Shown one piece after another: positions 1 to 8,270 of a DNA stretch of 64,000 nt. Within the stretch, counting starts at the first letter, position 1. Each line of letters starts with the position of its first letter. The DNA comes from Kordia aestuariivivens (GTDB lineage: Bacteria > Bacteroidota > Bacteroidia > Flavobacteriales > Flavobacteriaceae), in NCBI RefSeq assembly GCF_014397005.1, contig NZ_JACGWS010000011.1, positions 1-64,000 of the forward strand, given 5' to 3'. A program made the position numbers and the translations under genes. Below the pieces are notes generated by a model. The model made no database searches and had not been told where the DNA came from. It saw only the letters and a program-made list of their open reading frames with translations.

Positions 1-83
1 AACACTGTAAACTAACTTCGCTTTTTTATTGTGACCGTTTTTAATCTCAATTAATCAAAGCTTGAGATCAAAACAAAATTAGA

Positions 84-120
84 CCAAAAAGAAAATCGCC
101 TAAAAATTACTTTTTAGACG
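84..120 (-). terminator. Probable terminator of the sigma-factor operon
   Basis: An inverted repeat (CGTCTAAAAA / TTTTTAGGCG with a four-base loop) is followed on the minus strand by a T-rich run. It lies downstream of the two-gene operon at 284-1244. The rest of 1-283 shows no convincing gene. Confidence 0.45.
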
Positions 121-283
121 ACCTCTTAAATTCAGTGAAACAACTCAAAAGGAGCAACCAAAATTGATTGCCTATTCTTATTATTTTAATAGTGTATCAT
201 GAATTGAGAAAATATACACTTCAACTCCGCTCAGTGTAGCGTAAATATAACAATCTAAGTAAGTAGACTGAGGCATTCGAAGT

Positions 284-676
284 CTAACTCTCCAAACTCC
301 TAGAAAATCGCTTGCTAATCATAGTTACTTGAATAATCACGAAGATTAATAAAAAGAAAGAACTATACGCATACGTTGCGGGAATGGTGAATTTGATATC
401 GTATTTCTGAACGAATAAAGTAGATAAATCCCAATCACCCAAAATAGAAAAACCAAGTGAGAAACGTGTCAATACAAACGTAAAGACTAAGAATAATGAA
501 CCTATAAGCAACCAGCCAACTTTGTTTATTAATGGCTTGTATACTTTTACAGGGACTTTTTCTTTGGAAACTTCTGCCATGACATTGGCTAAGAAATCTA
601 CAGAAGGAGTTGTCAATCCAGCTTCCTGAATGACATCTTTCGTAAATTGATCTAGGTTTTTATTTTCTGCTTCCAT
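284..676 (-). CDS. Small two-helix membrane protein cotranscribed with an ECF sigma factor
   Basis: I do not recognise a named family for this 130-residue protein. The first 50 residues are hydrophilic and contain the phrase TPSVDFLANVM. Two hydrophobic segments follow at about residues 51-70 and 100-120, so it should sit in the inner membrane with a cytoplasmic N-terminus. Its start overlaps the end of the upstream sigma factor gene by 17 bases, which implies translational coupling. By position it could be a membrane anti-sigma or accessory protein of that sigma factor; this is inferred from context, because no zinc-binding anti-sigma motif is visible. Confidence 0.7.
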   Translation of the reverse strand: MEAENKNLDQFTKDVIQEAGLTTPSVDFLANVMAEVSKEKVPVKVYKPLINKVGWLLIGSLFLVFTFVLTRFSLGFSILGDWDLSTLFVQKYDIKFTIPATYAYSSFFLLIFVIIQVTMISKRFSRSLES

Positions 677-1244
677 GATTCAAATATATAGGTTCTACAA
701 CATTTTTCAAGATATGATATAACTTTTTTCGACTGCGATGCAATTTAATCTTTACATTATCATACGAGATTTTAACAATTTTCGAGATTTCTTTCAGTGA
801 TAAATCTTCAAAATAAAACAAGGTTAACAACACACGTTCTTCTTCTGGCAACTGCAATAAGGCTTTTTCTATCGTTTCCTTCTTCTCTTTTGCTTCCAAA
901 TAACTCAATGCATCTTGCATGGTTCCGATATCGGATTCGTGAATTGTATCAATATGTTCTGAATAAATGACTCTTTTACTCTTTTTGATGTAATCCAGAC
1001 TCGTATTATACACAATTCTGTACAACCACGTAGAAAACTTAGACGTTCCTTTAAACGAATCTAAAGCCTTGTACGCCTTTACAAACGTATCTTGCGCAAC
1101 TTCTTCCGCATCTTCTCGATTTCCAACCATACGCAACGCCAATGTAAATATCATATCCTTGTAATTGTTTACAAGCATAGCATACGCATTCACATTTCCA
1201 GAACGAATTTCCAGAATATAGTCGTGGTCAGTTTTTTGATTCAT
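660..1244 (-). CDS. RNA polymerase ECF-type sigma factor (sigma-70 family)
   Basis: This 194-residue protein has the size and layout of an extracytoplasmic-function sigma factor. Region 2 occupies about residues 15-95, with the typical phrases NREDAEEVAQDTFVKA and FSTWLYRIVYNTSLDY. Region 4 occupies about 125-180, with LTLFYFEDLSLKEIS and a helix-turn-helix. It would direct RNA polymerase to a small regulon, probably one for envelope functions. It is the first gene of a two-gene operon and overlaps the small membrane protein gene. A heptamer tandem array lies 54 bases upstream of its start, in its 5' leader. Confidence 0.92.
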   Translation of the reverse strand: MNQKTDHDYILEIRSGNVNAYAMLVNNYKDMIFTLALRMVGNREDAEEVAQDTFVKAYKALDSFKGTSKFSTWLYRIVYNTSLDYIKKSKRVIYSEHIDTIHESDIGTMQDALSYLEAKEKKETIEKALLQLPEEERVLLTLFYFEDLSLKEISKIVKISYDNVKIKLHRSRKKLYHILKNVVEPIYLNHGSRK

Positions 1245-1298
1245 TTGTAGTTAAGACGATGACTTTGTTTGATTGGTTACAGTTTTTTTAAATTATTT

Positions 1299-1365
1299 GG
1301 TATTTGGTATTAGGTATTAGGTATTAGGTATTAGGTATTAGGTATTAGGTATTAGGTATTAGGTA
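1299..1365 (-). repeat. Heptamer tandem array (GGTATTA) in the 5' leader of the sigma gene
   Basis: Nine back-to-back seven-base units (first GGTATTT, then eight GGTATTA) end in a partial GGTA. The array lies in the 304-base gene-free stretch 1245-1548, upstream of the minus-strand sigma factor. The rest of that stretch is AT-rich, with a degenerate TTGAATTTAAAATTCAA palindrome near 1375. Confidence 0.9.
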
Positions 1366-1548
1366 AAATAATTTTTGAATTTAAAATTCAACATAATATA
1401 TACATTTTCAAATCAACACATTTTCAAATTGACACATTGCTTAATTGATACATTTTCAAACTTTTTTTAAATTTTCTGTAACCAAAACAAAAAACCGTTC
1501 GTCATAATGGGCAAATACATAAAAACTAAATACAAAAAATAATTTATT

Positions 1549-1899
1549 ATGGGATCAGAAGTAATTATAATGCCAGCAATGTTAGGAGTAGTTTTCGGAA
1601 TCTACTATTTGTACATTTCGTCAAGAAACAAAGAACGTTTGGCTTTAATTGAAAAAGGCGCAGACGCCTCTATCTTTTTTAGCACTAAAAAATCATTAAC
1701 GCCTACATGGAAAGTATTGGTTTTAAATGTTGCTGTTTTAATGATGGGAATCGGATTGGGAATCTTTATTGGAAACATGATGCATGTATCTTTCGGTTTA
1801 CCTGAAGAAGTTGCGTATCCTGGAACTATTTTCTTAGTAGGTGGAATCTCATTATTTACAGGTTTCTTCTTAACTAAAAAATTGGTTGAAAAAGCATAA
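1549..1899 (+). CDS. DUF6249-like small membrane protein
   Basis: A 116-residue protein with three hydrophobic segments at about 8-24, 55-77 and 90-112. The phrase ISSRNKERLALIEKGADAS after the first helix is the hallmark I associate with the DUF6249 family of Bacteroidota membrane proteins, whose function is unknown. The gene stands alone on the plus strand and ends 43 bases before a strong hairpin terminator. The ATG at 1549 follows an AT-rich leader without a clear Shine-Dalgarno sequence, as is normal in this phylum. Confidence 0.75.
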   Translation: MGSEVIIMPAMLGVVFGIYYLYISSRNKERLALIEKGADASIFFSTKKSLTPTWKVLVLNVAVLMMGIGLGIFIGNMMHVSFGLPEEVAYPGTIFLVGGISLFTGFFLTKKLVEKA

Positions 1900-1941
1900 T
1901 TGATTTTCATCAATCAAAAAACACAGTTAGTTATCACACAA

Positions 1942-1978
1942 AACGATTGTTAATTTAAGGATTAACAGTCGTTTTTTT
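1942..1978 (+). terminator. Rho-independent terminator
   Basis: AACGATTGTTAAT and ATTAACAGTCGTT form a 13-base stem with one mismatch, followed by seven T. It terminates the DUF6249-like gene. Confidence 0.8.
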
Positions 1979-1995
1979 ATTTAAAATTGTCACAT

Positions 1996-2550
1996 ATGAA
2001 ATATCGAGATTTTCTAGAAATTGCCTTTCGTTGGTATCTATTTTTATTTATTAGCATCTATGGTTTGGGGAAAATTATGGGTGGTCAATTCTATCGTAAA
2101 GGCTTTATTCCACAAGATGTTGCTACAACTCCAATTGTTGATGTTAGTAGTTTTGAATTGGCATGGGTTTTTATGGGACATTCATTCGCCTACATCTTAT
2201 TTGTTGGTGTTTTACAGTTAATTGGAGCATTTTGTCTTCTTTTTAAACGAACAGTACTTCTTGGTGTTTTTATTCTAATTCCAATATTAGTAAACATTAT
2301 TGTATTTGATATTATCTTTTTAGATACATATGCCGCATTAGTAAATGCAATTGTATATTTTCTATTGCTTTTAGGAATTCTATATTTTCATAAAGAAAAA
2401 ATTATCGCAGTATTTCATATCTTAACAAAAAGAAAAAGTAAGCAACAAATCGAGTTAAAAACAAGAATAAAGAGTATTGCTATTGTCATCGGTATTATGT
2501 TTATTATTTTTATAGTCAATCAAACTATTGGTACCTTTGTAGGACATTGA
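1996..2550 (+). CDS. DoxX-like four-helix membrane protein
   Basis: About 184 residues with four to five predicted membrane helices (roughly 10-30, 58-80, 85-105, 108-128 and a last one at 160-180). The phrase YGLGKIMGGQF near the N-terminus and the helical pattern resemble DoxX-type integral membrane proteins, whose roles in flavobacteria are not established. The frame could start at a TTG at 1987, but the ATG at 1996 is the better start. It is a single gene between a terminator and msrA, without an obvious partner. Confidence 0.65.
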   Translation: MKYRDFLEIAFRWYLFLFISIYGLGKIMGGQFYRKGFIPQDVATTPIVDVSSFELAWVFMGHSFAYILFVGVLQLIGAFCLLFKRTVLLGVFILIPILVNIIVFDIIFLDTYAALVNAIVYFLLLLGILYFHKEKIIAVFHILTKRKSKQQIELKTRIKSIAIVIGIMFIIFIVNQTIGTFVGH

Positions 2551-2619
2551 AATGTATAATACCATTAAATTTTCGTAAGTTTTAAATTCATACACGACTG
2601 AATCAAAAAAATAATTGAT

Positions 2620-3279
2620 ATGAAATCGATATCCTTAACATTTATTGCCATTCTATTCTTTACGTTAAGTTGTAATTCTAATACAACAACGAAAGAAACA
2701 CATCAAAAAGAAAAAATGAGTCAGCAAGACTTAGCTAAATACGAAACTGCATACTTTGCAAGTGGTTGTTTTTGGTGTGTAGAAGCTGTTTTTGAAAGTG
2801 TAAAAGGTGTAAAAGAAGTAGTTTCTGGATATGCTGGAGGAAAAGCAGAAACGGCAAACTACAATTTGGTAAGTGCCGGAAGAACCGATCATGCGGAAGC
2901 TGTAAAAGTGTATTACGATGCAAAAGTAGTTTCGTATGAAACCTTAGTAAAAGTATTCTTTGGTTCGCACGATCCAACAACTTTAAACAGACAAGGTCCT
3001 GATGCAGGAAGACAATACCGTTCGGCGATCTTTTACAAAGATGCTAACGAGAAAAAAATCGTAGATGCATATATTGCAAAATTAAAAGCCGATAAGGTTT
3101 TTAGCGGAGCAATTACCACCGAAATAACGAAGTATACTGCTTTTTACGATGCAGAAGCATATCACCAAGATTACGAAGCAAACAATCCGAACAATCCCTA
3201 TATCAGAGGAGTTTCTGTTCCGAGATTAAAACGTTTCCAAAAGAAATTCCCAGAATTATTAAAAAAAGATGCACATTAA
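2620..3279 (+). CDS. msrA: Peptide-methionine (S)-S-oxide reductase MsrA, lipoprotein form
   Basis: The enzyme reduces methionine-S-sulfoxide in damaged proteins back to methionine. The signature GCFWCVEA places the catalytic cysteine at residue 50. GYAGG, GRTDHAEAV and the FFGSHDPTTLNRQG block are family hallmarks. Residues 1-18 form a lipoprotein signal with lipobox TLSC, so the protein should be anchored in the periplasm or outer envelope rather than the cytoplasm. At 219 residues, the extra length over cytosolic MsrA is this export segment. The catalytic domain runs from about residue 43 to 205. It is a single-gene unit with its own terminator. Confidence 0.95.
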   Translation: MKSISLTFIAILFFTLSCNSNTTTKETHQKEKMSQQDLAKYETAYFASGCFWCVEAVFESVKGVKEVVSGYAGGKAETANYNLVSAGRTDHAEAVKVYYDAKVVSYETLVKVFFGSHDPTTLNRQGPDAGRQYRSAIFYKDANEKKIVDAYIAKLKADKVFSGAITTEITKYTAFYDAEAYHQDYEANNPNNPYIRGVSVPRLKRFQKKFPELLKKDAH

Positions 3280-3332
3280 TTTCGATGGATTGAAAATTCA
3301 ATAGTTGAAACTTTAAAATATTTTATATCTAA

Positions 3333-3361
3333 AGCCGATAACCAGTGTTGTCGGTTTTTTT
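3333..3361 (+). terminator. Terminator after msrA
   Basis: An imperfect hairpin (CCGATAAC / GTTGTCGG) is followed by seven T. Beyond it, 3362-3623 holds only an AT-rich leader and a short hairpin (ATTCCGCT-GAAA-AGTGGAAT) near 3569-3588, ahead of the next gene. Confidence 0.6.
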
Positions 3362-3623
3362 GTGTCTACTTCATAAGAATTCAGTTCAATTTTGATCAAA
3401 ATTCAACGCTCATTGTAAAAATTCAACGCTTATACAATATATTCCATTTCTAAATTTATTTTTCCTACATTTATAAAGTAATTACATACAAAAAACGCGT
3501 TTTTTTATTTAGTGAAACTAAGTTTTGAAAAGCCATTTAGGCGAATTCAAAACTATACGTTGAGCAAATTCCGCTGAAAAGTGGAATCACAATTAACATT
3601 ATTTAATTAAACACTTTAAAATT

Positions 3624-4595
3624 ATGAAGAAAAAAATGATCTCATTTGCTTCTTTAGGACTTGTATGTGCTACATTTTTCCTGAGTTGCGAAACAAATAA
3701 TCAAGCAGAAGAAGAACAATTAGACCTAGCGTTAGAAACGCCTGACAAAATTATTTCCAATACGCAAGCTGCTACGCTATTTCAAAATGATCAAAACACA
3801 CGGTTGGCGCAAATAGGAAAGTCAAGAATGTCCTTTGAAGACAAAGCTATTCATTTTGACTTAGCAACCTTAACTGCTTATATCAACCGTTTGGAAAGCA
3901 TGGCTGTTTCAAAAAACATTCCGATTACGGGCGCAAGTTTTGTATTTGGCGCTGACGCGAATGGTAAGCGTACCGCATTTTTAATGCCTTCTACACGAAA
4001 TGCATCCTTAGATTATCAAGAATCATTTACGATTGAAAACGGAGAATTTTTAACATTCAAACATGTAGATCCATCGTTAAAACTACAAAACAGCTCTCAA
4101 AATGATGAAAACTTGATTTTGTCACCAAATGGATATTTGTCTTTTAATGAAGCGACAAACATGTTTAATAACTATCAAACACAATACATCAGTACGTTTG
4201 CTAAAAAAGTAACCAAAGACTATTATACAAAAGCAGTTTGGTATTCTCTAGAAGAATTCAAAGACTATTTTGCATACTTACAAAAGAAATCAAAAGACCA
4301 CAACTTAGCCATTACGGGTGTTGATGTATTTTTTGGAGTATATAACAATGATCCAAGTTTGGAGTTAAAATCGAATGCACAAACTTTGTTTATGAGCGCG
4401 AGTACACAACAACAAACTATTATAAATATCAAAGGAAAGCCTTTAAAGCAATTTACAGAAGAAGGATTTTTTGCGAAAAATGGTGATGAAAATACAAGTG
4501 GAAGTTTAAGCTTTAATGAAGGTCAACTTTCTCCGCCACCGCCTATTTGTAATCATTCAACGTGCTCTGCATTCAAATGTAAATATGTAGAATAA
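3624..4595 (+). CDS. Lipoprotein with two copies of an undescribed domain and a polyproline tail (copy A)
   Basis: I do not recognise a named family. The N-terminus is a lipoprotein signal with lipobox FLSC (Cys22). Two similar domains follow, at about 46-124 and 173-260. Both run from an A-x-LF start through a helix (AYINRLESMA; DYFAYLQKKS) to ITG-x3-FFG or VFG and end in a hydrophobic strand plus serine/threonine (FLMPST; LFMSAS). The C-terminal end has LSFNEGQLSPPPP followed by a cysteine-bearing extension found only in this copy. It is a close paralog of the next gene; the first 23 residues are identical. It is probably exposed on the envelope; the role is unknown. Confidence 0.8.
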   Translation: MKKKMISFASLGLVCATFFLSCETNNQAEEEQLDLALETPDKIISNTQAATLFQNDQNTRLAQIGKSRMSFEDKAIHFDLATLTAYINRLESMAVSKNIPITGASFVFGADANGKRTAFLMPSTRNASLDYQESFTIENGEFLTFKHVDPSLKLQNSSQNDENLILSPNGYLSFNEATNMFNNYQTQYISTFAKKVTKDYYTKAVWYSLEEFKDYFAYLQKKSKDHNLAITGVDVFFGVYNNDPSLELKSNAQTLFMSASTQQQTIINIKGKPLKQFTEEGFFAKNGDENTSGSLSFNEGQLSPPPPICNHSTCSAFKCKYVE

Positions 4596-4601
4596 ATATT
4601 A

Positions 4602-4731
4602 GAGGTTGTTTGAAAAGTATAATTTTCGTCAAACTAAACTTGATTCAGTTTCACAGAACACTTGAAAATTAACAAGTTAAAATTCTTAATTAAATCCAGG
4701 ATGATGTTATTCAAGACTTTTCAGACAGCCT
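4602..4731. repeat. Long inverted repeat between the two lipoprotein paralogs
   Basis: Imperfect 18-base arms (AGAGGTTGTTTGAAAAGT at 4602 and ACTTTTCAGACAGCCTCT at 4714) enclose about 95 bases of AT-rich DNA. The right arm is followed by T-rich DNA. This could be a terminator-like element of copy A or a small MITE-like element; no open reading frame lies inside. Confidence 0.6.
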
Positions 4732-4893
4732 CTTTCTTTTTTAACATATTATTAAGATAATTGACAATTACACATAAAAAAACGACAGCTATACATCTTC
4801 TCACTTTTGTAGGACTCTTTTGTCTTATATTTATAATGTAATTACACACATTAAGTCGCGGCTTTACACTTTATCAACGTAAAACTAAATACC

Positions 4894-5826
4894 ATGAAGA
4901 AAAAAATGATTTCATTTGCTTCTTTAGGACTCGTGTGCGCTACATTTTTCCTAAGTTGTGAAACAGAAAACCAACACTATGAAGAACGCTTAGATGCAGC
5001 ATTGGAAGTGCCTGAGAAGATTATTTCCAACGCAAAAGCTGCTACACTTTTTCAAAATGATCATACTACTAGATTGTCACAAATTGGAAAAGAGACCACT
5101 AGTTTTGAAGAAAAATCAATCTATTTTGATTTACAAGAACTCACCAAGTATGTCAATCATTTAGAATCCGTTGCTGTTTCAAGAAATATTCCAATTACAG
5201 GGGCAAGTTTTGTGTTTGGAGCTGATGCCAATGGAAAACGAACGGTATTTTTAATGCCTTCAACACGGAATGCTTCCTTAGATTATCAAGAATCATTTAC
5301 GATTGAAAACGGACAATTTCTAACATTCAAGCATATTGACCAATACTTAAAAGTAAAACCCAATTCGGTAACTAATGAAAACTTAATATTATCGTCAAAC
5401 GGATATCTATCATTTAATGAAGCTGTTACGCTGTTTAATACGTATGAAATAAACTATATTCAACCGTTTGCTGCCAAAACTCCAAAGGAATATTACACCA
5501 AAGCAGTTTGGTATTCGTTGGATGAAATTAAAGCATATATTTCGTACATAAAAAAGAAAGCTACCGATCATGATATTGCCATTACTGGAATTGATGTGTT
5601 TTTTGGGGTGTATGATACTAATCCAAATTTGGAATTAAAGTCCAATGCGCAAACCTTGTTTTTAACCGCAAGTATACAAAAACATGCGATTATCAATACA
5701 GAAAATGAGTTGTTGAAAAACTATATCCAAAACGGTTTTTTCGCAAAAGATGATGCCACTGATGATGAAGATGAGAGTTTAGCTTATAATTTAGGGCACT
5801 TATCTCCACCACCAAAAAATAATTAA
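4894..5826 (+). CDS. Lipoprotein with two copies of an undescribed domain and a polyproline tail (copy B)
   Basis: A 310-residue paralog of the preceding gene. The signal peptide and lipobox (FLSC) are the same, and so is the two-domain layout. Blocks such as PITGASFVFGADANGKRT are shared word for word, while the linker and C-terminus differ. The tail ends LAYNLGHLSPPPKNN, without the cysteine extension of copy A. The domain repeats cover about 47-125 and 170-258. An acidic stretch precedes the tail. The duplication is recent enough that DNA identity is still obvious at the 5' ends. The function is unknown; it is likely a surface or periplasmic lipoprotein. Confidence 0.8.
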   Translation: MKKKMISFASLGLVCATFFLSCETENQHYEERLDAALEVPEKIISNAKAATLFQNDHTTRLSQIGKETTSFEEKSIYFDLQELTKYVNHLESVAVSRNIPITGASFVFGADANGKRTVFLMPSTRNASLDYQESFTIENGQFLTFKHIDQYLKVKPNSVTNENLILSSNGYLSFNEAVTLFNTYEINYIQPFAAKTPKEYYTKAVWYSLDEIKAYISYIKKKATDHDIAITGIDVFFGVYDTNPNLELKSNAQTLFLTASIQKHAIINTENELLKNYIQNGFFAKDDATDDEDESLAYNLGHLSPPPKNN

Positions 5827-6066
5827 AAAATTAGCTTCCTCCAAGCCTATTTTATTTTTCTACATATCCTTTTGATTTTTCCCTTTTCTACCTAGCTACA
5901 CCTAATTTCTCTCAAAAATACAATTGTAGTTTTTTTCTGTACGTTCTATCTTTAACCACTTTTTATCAAAAGGGAAAAACACCCAATTTTTAATTTCTAA
6001 TTTTTTTTCTCAAAAGATTGGCTAATTTTAGCATAAATTAAAAAAGATTAATAAAACTACAACTTT

Positions 6067-6747
6067 ATGAAGAATTCAGTAAAAACGATTATTCCACTCA
6101 TCTTAGGAATTGTAATTGGTTATTTTATTTGCAAAAGTATGGGAGATAATCCTGATGGAAATCCTGATGCGAAAGCTCCTGAAGGAATTATTTCTGTAAA
6201 TGATGCCGTAACCTTACATGAAAATTATGTTACCAAATTGAATGATACAACACATGGAACAGTAAATAATCCCGAATTTAAAGAAACACAATTTGTTTGG
6301 TTTTCTATGAAGAAAATTCGCGACTATATAAAATATTTAGATAATGTCGAAAAAGTAAATCCTGACAATCCAAAAATGTCTGGAATTCGTGTATACTTTG
6401 GTAAATACAATGATCACAAAAAATATCCGAATCAACAAACAGTTTTCTTTACACCAACGGTAGATACAAACCTTACAAGTGAAGCGGAATTTCCAAATAT
6501 GAAAAACTTACCTTTTTCTATTAAACCAAAAGATGCATCTTCTCCACTAATTGGAAAATATAAAGTAATAGCGAGATTATTACTAGACGAGCATTATGCA
6601 GATACCAGAGCCAATGAAGCAAACGCAAGTTTAGGACATGAATCGTCAGAAAATATAGCACAAAAATCGAATGCAAAAAATGGAGGTGATGATACAAGTT
6701 TATCTTTCAATTTAGGTCACTTATCACCTCCACCACCAAGAAGCTAA
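6067..6747 (+). CDS. Membrane-anchored single-domain relative of the polyproline-tail lipoproteins
   Basis: A 226-residue protein with an N-terminal hydrophobic anchor (about 7-23) in place of the lipoprotein signal. One domain at about 40-140 matches the repeated domain of the two upstream lipoproteins: ISVNDAVTLHENY, then FVWFSMKKIRDYIKYL, then MSGIRVYFGKYND and TVFFTPT. The C-terminus LSFNLGHLSPPPP is almost the same as in both relatives. It lies 22 bases upstream of the seven-helix protein gene and so probably shares a transcript with the sensor genes. The function is unknown. Confidence 0.75.
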   Translation: MKNSVKTIIPLILGIVIGYFICKSMGDNPDGNPDAKAPEGIISVNDAVTLHENYVTKLNDTTHGTVNNPEFKETQFVWFSMKKIRDYIKYLDNVEKVNPDNPKMSGIRVYFGKYNDHKKYPNQQTVFFTPTVDTNLTSEAEFPNMKNLPFSIKPKDASSPLIGKYKVIARLLLDEHYADTRANEANASLGHESSENIAQKSNAKNGGDDTSLSFNLGHLSPPPPRS

Positions 6748-6769
6748 CAAAAGCATAAACTATAAATAC

Positions 6770-7429
6770 ATGCAAGATAACATATTATATAATTTAATTT
6801 TATATGTTGAAATAACTACTGCTATCGTTGCTAGTATCTATTTTTATAAATATAAAAGTACGTATCTAAAGTATTTTATAATTTATCTCTGGTATATTGC
6901 AATTAATGAGGCTATTGGTAAATATTCGTCGGAAGTTTTGGCTATTTACAATCTAATAATTTACAATATATATTTATTGATTAGCTTCTCTTTTTTATTT
7001 TCAGTTTATTGGAATTTTTTAAAATATAAAAAATATAAAAAAACTGTTTTCATCTTTGGGGTTATATATATTATATTTTTTACAGTAAATGGATTATTTT
7101 TTGAGAACTATACTAAAGATTTAGTTACTTATCCTTTTATTATGGCATCATGCTTTCTAATCATTACTGTCACATTTTACTTTATAGAGATATTAAACTC
7201 AGAAAAAGTTTTAAACGTAACACGAGATTTATTATTTTGGATTAGTGTTGGTGTGGTTTTATTTAACATAGGTGTTATACCATGGGTAATTACTTTGAAA
7301 CATTATTCAGAGAGTTTTGCTGCAATGAATACACTATTTAGAGTACTAATCTTAATTTTAAATATTTGCTATATAGTAGGCTTTATATGCAGTCACAAAA
7401 TACAGAAACAGGAGACATCTCTGCAATAA
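6770..7429 (+). CDS. Seven-helix integral membrane protein, possible sensor module
   Basis: A 219-residue protein made almost entirely of seven hydrophobic segments (roughly 6-26, 32-50, 55-85, 92-112, 118-142, 153-175, 188-208) with short loops. Its 3' end overlaps the histidine kinase gene by about 43 bases, which suggests coupled translation. It may act as a separate membrane sensing unit for that kinase, which has only one helix of its own. I do not recognise a named family, and the sensor role is inference from the overlap. Codon use is very AT-rich, as in the neighbours. Confidence 0.7.
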   Translation: MQDNILYNLILYVEITTAIVASIYFYKYKSTYLKYFIIYLWYIAINEAIGKYSSEVLAIYNLIIYNIYLLISFSFLFSVYWNFLKYKKYKKTVFIFGVIYIIFFTVNGLFFENYTKDLVTYPFIMASCFLIITVTFYFIEILNSEKVLNVTRDLLFWISVGVVLFNIGVIPWVITLKHYSESFAAMNTLFRVLILILNICYIVGFICSHKIQKQETSLQ

Positions 7430-8157
7430 TCATTACATTGGTATTTATACTAATGGTCGTTGCAATCATTGCGCTTTTCTTGGTATTCATCAAGCGAAAG
7501 AATAAGCTATTGACCGAAAAAGAATTAGCGAAACGAGAGTTTGAAAACGCTATTGCCGAAACACAAATAGAAATTAGAGAACAAACCCTTAGAAATATAA
7601 GTTGGGAGTTGCACGATAATATTGGGCAACTCCTTACACTTGCCAAAATACAATTGCATCAAATAGAAGGTTGTAACGAAGATATTTCGGAAGTCACCGA
7701 AACTATTTCAAAAAGTTTAACGGAATTGCGAGCGCTATCAAAATTGATCAATCCGGATGCGTTGAAAAACATCATGCTACCCGAAGCATTGAGTTTAGAA
7801 GTAGCACGATTTAATCGTTTAAACTTTATTGAAGCTACGTTAACTATCAAAGGTGAAGAACAAATTATTGATGATAAAGCCGAAATTATTTTGTTCAGAA
7901 TTCTACAAGAATTCTTCTCAAATACCATCAAACATGCAAAAGCTTCCAAACTAGATGTTACGTTGACGTATGAAAATCGGAGACTAACCATTACCGCAAA
8001 AGACAATGGAAAAGGATTTAATAAATCAGAAGATGCTTCTAATAAAGGCATTGGATTGCTCAATATGAAAAGTAGAGGGAAATTAATTGGCGCTGAAATT
8101 GAACTAGAATCACAACTAGAAAAAGGTACAGAATTGACGATTATTCATTATCTTTAG
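7387..8157 (+). CDS. Sensor histidine kinase of the NarX/LiaS type (HisKA_3 class)
   Basis: One membrane helix (about 12-34) leads into a coiled linker, a dimerisation/phosphoacceptor helix with ELHDNIGQ (His76 from the chosen start) and a HATPase domain with FSNTIKHA, DNGKGF and GIGLLNMKSR. There is no periplasmic sensor domain. The ATG at 7387 is preferred over one at 7366 because related flavobacterial kinases begin a few residues before the helix. It overlaps the upstream seven-helix gene and is followed by a cognate response regulator, so it is a two-component system. The signal is unknown; the upstream envelope proteins are candidates. Confidence 0.9.
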   Translation: MQSQNTETGDISAIIITLVFILMVVAIIALFLVFIKRKNKLLTEKELAKREFENAIAETQIEIREQTLRNISWELHDNIGQLLTLAKIQLHQIEGCNEDISEVTETISKSLTELRALSKLINPDALKNIMLPEALSLEVARFNRLNFIEATLTIKGEEQIIDDKAEIILFRILQEFFSNTIKHAKASKLDVTLTYENRRLTITAKDNGKGFNKSEDASNKGIGLLNMKSRGKLIGAEIELESQLEKGTELTIIHYL

Positions 8158-8268
8158 TTCGTTGTTGATTGTTCGCTACTAGTTGTTAGTAATGAATAAA
8201 CTGATAAACCATTAAACATATAAACTAAATGCTAAAGGCGAATAGCTAGAAGCTAAAAACCAAAAAAA
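8158..8268 (+). repeat. Degenerate heptad-periodic sequence in the leader of the response regulator
   Basis: This stretch can be read as about fifteen imperfect seven-base units (for example CTAGTTG, AACCATT, TAAACTA, AATGCTA, ATAGCTA, GAAGCTA). It ends directly before the TTG start of the regulator. A similar string lies at 8927-8996. Confidence 0.55.
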
Positions 8269-8270
8269 AA

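Noticed and set aside
1605-1913. Minus-strand frame opposite the DUF6249-like gene
   Set aside because: Shadow of the real plus-strand gene; no family features.
4602-4731. Complete insertion sequence between the lipoprotein paralogs
   Set aside because: There are inverted repeats but no transposase frame within the 130 bases.
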